A stretch of 35,787 nt of DNA from positions 1 through 35,787 of the forward strand of contig NZ_JAACYW010000096.1 in the NCBI RefSeq assembly GCF_015356825.1. Direction: 5' to 3'. Below the pieces are notes generated by a model. It was not told the origin of the DNA. It worked only from the letters and a program-made list of their open reading frames with translations, and made no database searches. How positions within the stretch are numbered: position 1 is the first letter of the stretch; each line of letters begins with the position of its first letter. The position numbers and the translations under genes were made by a program. Source of the DNA: Catenulispora rubra (GTDB lineage Bacteria > Actinomycetota > Actinomycetes > Streptomycetales > Catenulisporaceae). This document shows positions 30,450-35,787 of the stretch, piece after piece.

Positions 30450-31795
30450 CGCGCCGCCCCCATTTCCGTCCCGGCCATCCCGGAGAGCCCAGCGCCGCGG
30501 CGCGCCGCCTGCTCCCACAGCTCGGGCAGCCGGTCGCCCGGCTCCACCCCCACCACGCGCCAGCCCCCGACCCGCAGCACCTGCGACGAGCCCGTGAACC
30601 GGGCCTGCGCCTGGGCCATCGGCCGTCCGCCGAGCCAGGACGCGGTGTCCATCGCGAACGCCACGCCCGAGGTCGTGGAGTGCCGCACCCGGGCCAGCTC
30701 CGAGGCGTCGTCCCCGGACAGGTCGCCGAGCACGGCGATCACCAGGCTGTCCCCGCCGCCCTGGCGCAGCATCGAGTTCGCGCCGGACAGCGTCGCGGCG
30801 TTGCTCATCTCCACCACGGCCAGCGCGTCCAGCAGCATGCCCTCGAAGTCCAGGCCGACGGCCGCCGAGGAGTCGTGCGCCGCGGCGGTCACCGCCTGCC
30901 CGGTCTCGGTCAGCAGCCGCACCGCGTAGCCGTGCCGCGCCATGTGGATGGCGATCGAGGCGGCCGCGGACACCGCCCACTCGAAGGACGAGGCCGGGCC
31001 GTCGCCGCGGTGCGCGATCGCCCGGGTGTCCAGCAGGATCGTCGCGCGGCTCTGCCACACCTGCTCCTCGCGGCGGACCATCAGCTCGCCGGTGCGGGCC
31101 GTGGAGCGCCAGTGCACGCGGCGCAGGTCGTCGCCGTGCCGGTACTCGCGGGTGCCGATGTCGTCCTCGCCGGCGGCGGCCACGGACGTGGCGTGCCCCT
31201 CGCCGCGGCCGCTCCAGGCCTGTCCGACCGGGGCGTTCGGCAGCGCGAAGACCTGCGGCGTCACGGTCAGCGCGTGCTGGGCCGAGAACGAGCGCGACAG
31301 CTCGACCAGCCCGAACGGGTCGGCCAGGCGCAGTGCCAGCGGGCCCAGCAGGTAGCGGCCGCGTACGTCGGAGCGCACCCGGTAGACCACCCGGCGCCGG
31401 CCGTTGGGCTCCACCTTGTTCAGCACGAAACGCGGCCGCGAGCCGAGCACGTACGGCACCCGGTCCTCGACCAGCAGCGTGCCCGACGGCAGCCGGGAGA
31501 CGTTCTCCAGCCGCAGGTGCACGCGCGCCTCCTGGCCGACCCCGACCCGGGCCGGCTCCAGCGCGCGCCGGCACGAGACCCGGTAGCGGGTCCGCGCCAG
31601 CACCATGATCGCGATCAGCGGCAGCATCGCCAGCATCGCGCCGACCCGCAGCAGTACCTTGTAGTCGAAGAGCATGCCGCAGGCCATCGCGGCCAGCCCG
31701 GCGGCCAGGAACGACCGCCCCCGGGTGGTGAGCCCGGCCAGCCGCCCGCCGCGGCCGTCGGTGTTCTCCGTGTTCTGATTCTGTTGGGCGGACAT
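30446..31795 (-). CDS. DUF58 (von Willebrand A-like) protein
   Basis: A 449-residue protein. The N-terminus has two membrane helices (about 28-66), a beta-rich domain (VRSDVRGRYLLGPLALRLADPFGL) and the DUF58 core TREYRHGDDLRRVHWRSTAR, followed by a vWA-like fold beginning ATILLDTRA. It typically works with MoxR ATPases in assembly or metal insertion of partner complexes. It lies between moxR and the transglutaminase gene, with a 15-nt gap to the former and a 4-nt overlap with the latter. ATG 31795 has GGAGGGAAGGG upstream. Confidence 0.94.
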   Translation of the reverse strand: MSAQQNQNTENTDGRGGRLAGLTTRGRSFLAAGLAAMACGMLFDYKVLLRVGAMLAMLPLIAIMVLARTRYRVSCRRALEPARVGVGQEARVHLRLENVSRLPSGTLLVEDRVPYVLGSRPRFVLNKVEPNGRRRVVYRVRSDVRGRYLLGPLALRLADPFGLVELSRSFSAQHALTVTPQVFALPNAPVGQAWSGRGEGHATSVAAAGEDDIGTREYRHGDDLRRVHWRSTARTGELMVRREEQVWQSRATILLDTRAIAHRGDGPASSFEWAVSAAASIAIHMARHGYAVRLLTETGQAVTAAAHDSSAAVGLDFEGMLLDALAVVEMSNAATLSGANSMLRQGGGDSLVIAVLGDLSGDDASELARVRHSTTSGVAFAMDTASWLGGRPMAQAQARFTGSSQVLRVGGWRVVGVEPGDRLPELWEQAARRGAGLSGMAGTEMGAAR

Positions 31796-31810
31796 CGTTG
31801 CCCTTCCCTC

Positions 31811-32875
<1,065 letters not shown>

Positions 32876-33265
32876 AGGATCCTCCCACCACACTGTCCCT
32901 ATCGGCCGCACGGTGTTCGCACGGCCGCCCCGCCCGACGTCACGGACCCCCCGAGCGTCTCGCTCCGGGCCCCGGGCCGCCAGGCCCCCGCCACGCGTCT
33001 CCTGCACGCGCGGGGCGTTCACTCTTCCCGCTGATCGCACGCCGCGCCAGCGAAAACATGTACTCCTCAGATCTTCGCTCACAGCGGGGCGCCTAGGGCA
33101 ATAGATCCGGCCAAAACTTTGACGCACTGGTCTGGACCACCCCCGTCACGCTCCCGTTGATGTCAAGACGTGCGATGGACCCCCGGCGTTGCACGCCTCG
33201 TTCGGGGCAATCCCCGCCCCGGTGGCCGGGGCCACTGTGACCTGCCCGGATCCGGTGATCCGGGG

Positions 33266-33307
33266 TTGCCCGGGAAGTTTGGTGGAGTACAGTGGGGGGA
33301 AGTGGAG
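33266..33307 (+). promoter_or_regulatory. mraZ promoter with three 10-bp-spaced MraZ-type boxes
   Basis: TTGCCC (33266-33271) and TACAGT (33288-33293) with a 16-bp spacer form a promoter. Three direct repeats, GTGGAG (33282-33287), GTGGGG (33292-33297) and GTGGAG (33302-33307), lie on the same face of the helix, flanking and overlapping the -10 box. The rest of the 540-nt divergent region to moxR (32876-33415) shows no gene; it includes a TTGACG at 33118 and must hold the moxR promoter. Confidence 0.75.
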
Positions 33308-33415
33308 CGGGACCGGGTCCGGATTCGGACTACCGCGCAATGCGCAGATTTTTTACGGACCCTGGTGTTCCGATCGATACCGACCTGGATGTCGACTCGC
33401 CGGGAGGAGGCGCGA

Positions 33416-33862
33416 GTGTTCCTCGGGACCTACACGCCCTCCCTCGACGACAAGGGGCGGCTGATCCTGCCGGCGCGCTTCCGCGAGGAGCTCGCCGCGG
33501 GCCTGGTGGTCACCAAGGGGCAGGAGCGCTGTCTGGCGGTGTGGACCGCCGAGGGCTTCGCCGAGCTGACGGCGCAGATGCGCAGCGCCTCGCGGCCCGG
33601 CGCGCCGGACGCGGCGATAGGCCGCTCCTCCCGCGACTACCACCGTGTGTTCTTCGCCAGCGCCTACGACTGCCAGCCGGACTCGCAGGGGCGGATCGTG
33701 ATCCCGCCGCCGCTGCGGGCGTACGCCGGGCTGAAGCGCGAGTGCGTGGTGATCGGCGCCGACACCCGGCTGGAGATCTGGGACAACGAGGCGTGGGCTG
33801 ACTACCTGGACGGTGCCGAGTCCGCGTTCGCCGCGTCCGGATCGGAGGCGGCTGCTGGGTAG
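33416..33862 (+). CDS. mraZ: transcriptional regulator MraZ
   Basis: First gene of the division and cell-wall cluster; a 148-residue AbrB-like DNA-binding protein. It has the two tandem DXXXR-type repeats expected: SLDDKGRLILPARFREEL near the N-terminus and DSQGRIVIPPPLRAYAGL near residue 85. MraZ oligomers bind short direct repeats at their own promoter, consistent with the three boxes upstream. GTG 33416 has GGGAGGAGG 5 nt before it; an upstream in-frame extension to 33170 is not conserved. The tail EAAAG is short. It is followed by an unusual 274-nt gap before rsmH. Confidence 0.95.
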   Translation: MFLGTYTPSLDDKGRLILPARFREELAAGLVVTKGQERCLAVWTAEGFAELTAQMRSASRPGAPDAAIGRSSRDYHRVFFASAYDCQPDSQGRIVIPPPLRAYAGLKRECVVIGADTRLEIWDNEAWADYLDGAESAFAASGSEAAAG

Positions 33863-33888
33863 CCGCCGGCAGCCGAACCAGACAGACC

Positions 33889-33933
33889 AACTGAACCGAC
33901 CGAACTGACTGAACCGACCGAACCGACCGAACC
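33889..33933. repeat. five 9-bp tandem repeats between mraZ and rsmH
   Basis: Units AACTGAACC, GACCGAACT, GACTGAACC, GACCGAACC and GACCGAACC run without gaps from 33889 to 33933. Partial copies extend slightly upstream (GACAGACCA). No coding role is supported. Confidence 0.8.
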
Positions 33934-33986
33934 GTTTCCCGCACGCCGCGTGCCCTGTGGCCTCCTCCCGCTCGACCGGCCCGCCC

Positions 33987-34014
33987 GGCTGGCACACCTT
34001 CCCCGGTGCCAGCC
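33987..34014 (+). terminator. hairpin in the mraZ-rsmH leader
   Basis: GGCTGGCAC (33987-33995) pairs perfectly with GTGCCAGCC (34006-34014) across 10 nt. There is no T tract. It could attenuate transcription between mraZ and rsmH; a later TACCGT (34086-34091) is a possible -10 for an rsmH promoter. Confidence 0.5.
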
Positions 34015-34136
34015 AGGCGGCACCCGGCCTTGACGGGCGGGGACCAGAAGGCGCGCGGCGTGCGCCACTCCTGAGGCCCGCTCGATACCGTGGGGGTTCG
34101 GACCTGCAGAAGACTTCGAAGGCGGAACCACCACCG

Positions 34137-35087
34137 ATGACTAGCGCGACGCACATCCCGGTCATGCTCGAACGCTGCGTCGAGCTCCTCGGCCCGGCCC
34201 TCGGGCGGCCGGGCGCGGTCGTGCTCGACGCCACCCTGGGACTCGGCGGCCACAGCGAGGCGTTCCTCCAGCGCTTCCCGGAGGCCCGGCTGATCGGCCT
34301 GGACCGGGACCCGCAGGCGCTGGACGCCGCGGGCAAGCGCCTCGCGCCGTTCGGCGACCGCGCGACCCTCGTGCACGCGGTGTACGACGAGATCCCGGAG
34401 GTGCTGGACCGCCTCGGCGTCCGGGCGCTGTCCGGGACCCTGTTCGACCTGGGAGTCTCCTCGCTGCAGCTGGACATGCGCGAACGCGGGTTCGCGTACA
34501 GCTACGACGCCCCGCTGGACATGCGCATGGACTCCTCGCGCGGCATCACGGCGGCGGAGATCGTGAACACGTATCCGGCCCCTGACATCGCCCGCATCCT
34601 CCGCGACTACGGCGAGGAGCGCTTCGCCCGCCGCATCGCTGACAACATCGTGGCCGAACGGGAGCGGGAACCGTTCACCACCACCGCGCGTCTGTCCGAA
34701 CTGGTGCGGGACTCCATCCCGGCGGCCACCCGCCGCACCGGAGGCCACCCGGCCAAGCGCACGTTCCAGGCCCTGCGCATCGCGGTGAACGACGAACTGC
34801 CGGTCCTGGAGCGCGCCCTGCCGGCCGCGATCAAGGCCACCGGCCGCGAAGGACGCATCGCGGTGCTGTCGTACCACTCGCTGGAGGACCGCCTGGTCAA
34901 GCGCGCGTTCGCGGCGGTGTCGGAGTCCACGGCCCCGCCCGGCCTGCCGGTGGTGCCGGAGCAGTACCAGCCGAGGTTCCGGCTGCTGACGCGCGGCGCG
35001 GAGCCGCCGACCGACGCCGAGATCGCGGAGAACCCGCGGGCGGCCTCGGCGAAGCTGCGGGGCGCCGAGCGCGTGAGGGAGGGGTAG
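34137..35087 (+). CDS. rsmH: 16S rRNA (cytosine-1402-N4) methyltransferase RsmH
   Basis: A 316-residue SAM-dependent methyltransferase acting on the decoding centre of the 30S subunit. Motifs are HIPVMLERCVELL, DATLGLGGHSEAFL (SAM motif I), LIGLDRDPQAL, FDLGVSSLQLD, GHPAKRTFQALRIAVNDEL and SYHSLEDRLVKRAF. All are intact at normal length. ATG 34137 directly precedes the conserved HIPVM block; its GAAGG is about 14 nt away, so initiation is probably weak. It is followed 2 nt later by ftsL. Confidence 0.97.
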   Translation: MTSATHIPVMLERCVELLGPALGRPGAVVLDATLGLGGHSEAFLQRFPEARLIGLDRDPQALDAAGKRLAPFGDRATLVHAVYDEIPEVLDRLGVRALSGTLFDLGVSSLQLDMRERGFAYSYDAPLDMRMDSSRGITAAEIVNTYPAPDIARILRDYGEERFARRIADNIVAEREREPFTTTARLSELVRDSIPAATRRTGGHPAKRTFQALRIAVNDELPVLERALPAAIKATGREGRIAVLSYHSLEDRLVKRAFAAVSESTAPPGLPVVPEQYQPRFRLLTRGAEPPTDAEIAENPRAASAKLRGAERVREG

Positions 35088-35089
35088 CG

Positions 35090-35746
35090 ATGGGCGCGGA
35101 GGGTCCGGGTGACGGCGTTGGCAGTAGCGATGGCCTTGGCGGCGGGGAGCGATTAGGCCGGTCGGTCGGCGCTGAGCGGTCCGGCGAGGTGAGTGGCGCG
35201 ACGTCGGGGAGCGGCTCTGGGGCCGGGGCTACTGCGGGCAAGTCGGGTGGCGCGGCAGGCAGGTTCGGCGGGTCCGGTGGCTCCGGCCGTGGCGGTGCGC
35301 TCTCCCCGCGGCTGGTGGTTCTGGCCGGGCGCAAGGGGACGCCGTCGCTGCTGCCGTTCGTGGCGGTATTGCTGGTGCTCGGACTGGTCGGGTTGCTGGC
35401 GCTGCTGTTGCTGAACACTGAGCTGAACAAGGGCGCGTTCACCATAAAGCAGCAGAAAGCCACTGCGACCAAGCTCCAGCAGGAGTCCGAGCAGATCCAG
35501 CAGTCGCTGAACGGCCTCGACGGTCCCGGTGCCCTGGCGTCGAAGGCCTCGCAGATGGGCATGGTGCCGAACCCGTACCCGGCGTTCCTGGCGCCGAACG
35601 GCTCGGTGCTCGGCTCGCCCACACCCGCCCCGAAGCCCTCGACCTCCGCGCCGACCGCGAACGGTGCCGTCCCCGGCGCCGCGGTCCTGCCGACCACGCC
35701 GGCTCCGACCACGCCGACCCCCACTCCGACCGGGACCGGCCGATGA
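35090..35746 (+). CDS. ftsL: FtsL-like septum protein
   Basis: A 218-residue bitopic membrane protein in the ftsL position of the cluster. Residues 1-80 are a Gly/Ser/Ala-rich cytoplasmic tail, 86-108 a single hydrophobic helix (LLPFVAVLLVLGLVGLLALL) and 109-140 a Gln-rich coiled coil (TIKQQKATATKLQQESEQIQQ). MGMVPNPYPAFL then matches the short conserved end of actinobacterial FtsL, followed by a Pro/Thr-rich tail. Both flanking tails are unusually long. Codon 22 is TTA (35153-35155). It begins 2 nt after rsmH; its stop overlaps a following ATG. Likely partner of FtsB/FtsQ and FtsW/FtsI at the septum. Confidence 0.85.
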   Translation: MGAEGPGDGVGSSDGLGGGERLGRSVGAERSGEVSGATSGSGSGAGATAGKSGGAAGRFGGSGGSGRGGALSPRLVVLAGRKGTPSLLPFVAVLLVLGLVGLLALLLLNTELNKGAFTIKQQKATATKLQQESEQIQQSLNGLDGPGALASKASQMGMVPNPYPAFLAPNGSVLGSPTPAPKPSTSAPTANGAVPGAAVLPTTPAPTTPTPTPTGTGR

Positions 35747-35787
35747 CTTCCACCACCTCCCGAGCAGCAACGGGGAGCATTCATGAG
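35743..35787 (+). CDS. start of the next division gene (probably ftsI), partial
   Basis: ATG 35743 overlaps the ftsL stop as ATGA and its frame is open to the window edge (MTSTTSRAATGSIHE). A competing ATG at 35783, in another frame, has a much better ribosome site (GGGGAG at 35772-35777, 5 nt spacing). By cluster order the gene should encode the penicillin-binding protein FtsI, but too little sequence is present to confirm or to decide the start. Confidence 0.35.
   Translation, partial: MTSTTSRAATGSIHE

Noticed and set aside
34030..34091. TTGACG (34030) with TACCGT (34086) as one promoter for rsmH
   Set aside because: The spacing of about 50 bp is far too long for a single -35/-10 pair; only the -10-like box is kept as a weak candidate.

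Overview
The window is one contiguous piece of chromosome from a very GC-rich actinomycete. The evidence is the codon third positions, the family content (DUF3093, DUF3159, DUF3710, DUF4193, DUF3040, CutRS, a ferrochelatase with extra cysteines) and the mraZ-rsmH-ftsL end of a division cluster. Gene order recalls Streptomyces (hemH-suhB-cutRS-dut block; MoxR/DUF58/transglutaminase beside mraZ) and the mycobacterial ceoB-ceoC/dut/suhB neighbourhood. TTA codons and short tandem repeats seem more frequent than expected for Streptomyces, so a relative such as Catenulispora or Actinospica is plausible; I cannot name the species. I see no phage, IS element, CRISPR array, rRNA or tRNA.

Layout. 1-6330: a truncated Ser/Thr kinase (-), a LigB-like protein, an Rv0909-type antitoxin-like protein (-), then the tightly packed miaA-dapF-hemH-suhB run (tRNA modification, lysine/peptidoglycan precursor, haem, inositol phosphate). 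6375-9006: a small orphan protein, cutR-cutS and a thiamine-binding protein. 9007-12722: a repeat-filled gap, a secreted protein with two cupredoxin-like domains, a divergent flavoprotein/XRE regulator pair, and a gamma-carbonic anhydrase-like protein. 12802-17534: a candidate 30-residue gene and the conserved DUF4193, DUF3093, small protein, thioesterase, dut, DUF3710 and DUF3159 set. 17570-21145: a TetR regulator, two TrkA-type proteins and an RNA methyltransferase. 21156-25574: a ZTP riboswitch with glyA, then pirin-GNAT and dinB on the minus strand. 25896-27468: a methyltransferase and DUF3040. 27747-32875: a MoxR-DUF58-transglutaminase operon (-), divergent from mraZ-rsmH-ftsL and the start of the next division gene at the right edge.

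Most genes are core housekeeping genes. I did not find a clear new defence or biosynthetic system. The unusual content is regulatory and structural: (i) five genes with a TANNNT box 6-7 nt before the start codon, which suggests leaderless mRNAs; (ii) three GTGG(A/G)G boxes exactly 10 bp apart over the mraZ promoter; (iii) several separate tandem-repeat tracts in intergenic or linker DNA, one of which repeats the stop codon of DUF3710; (iv) six genes with a TTA codon, including dapF and ftsL; (v) a good candidate 30-residue gene; and (vi) a 13-bp inverted repeat inside a coding region.
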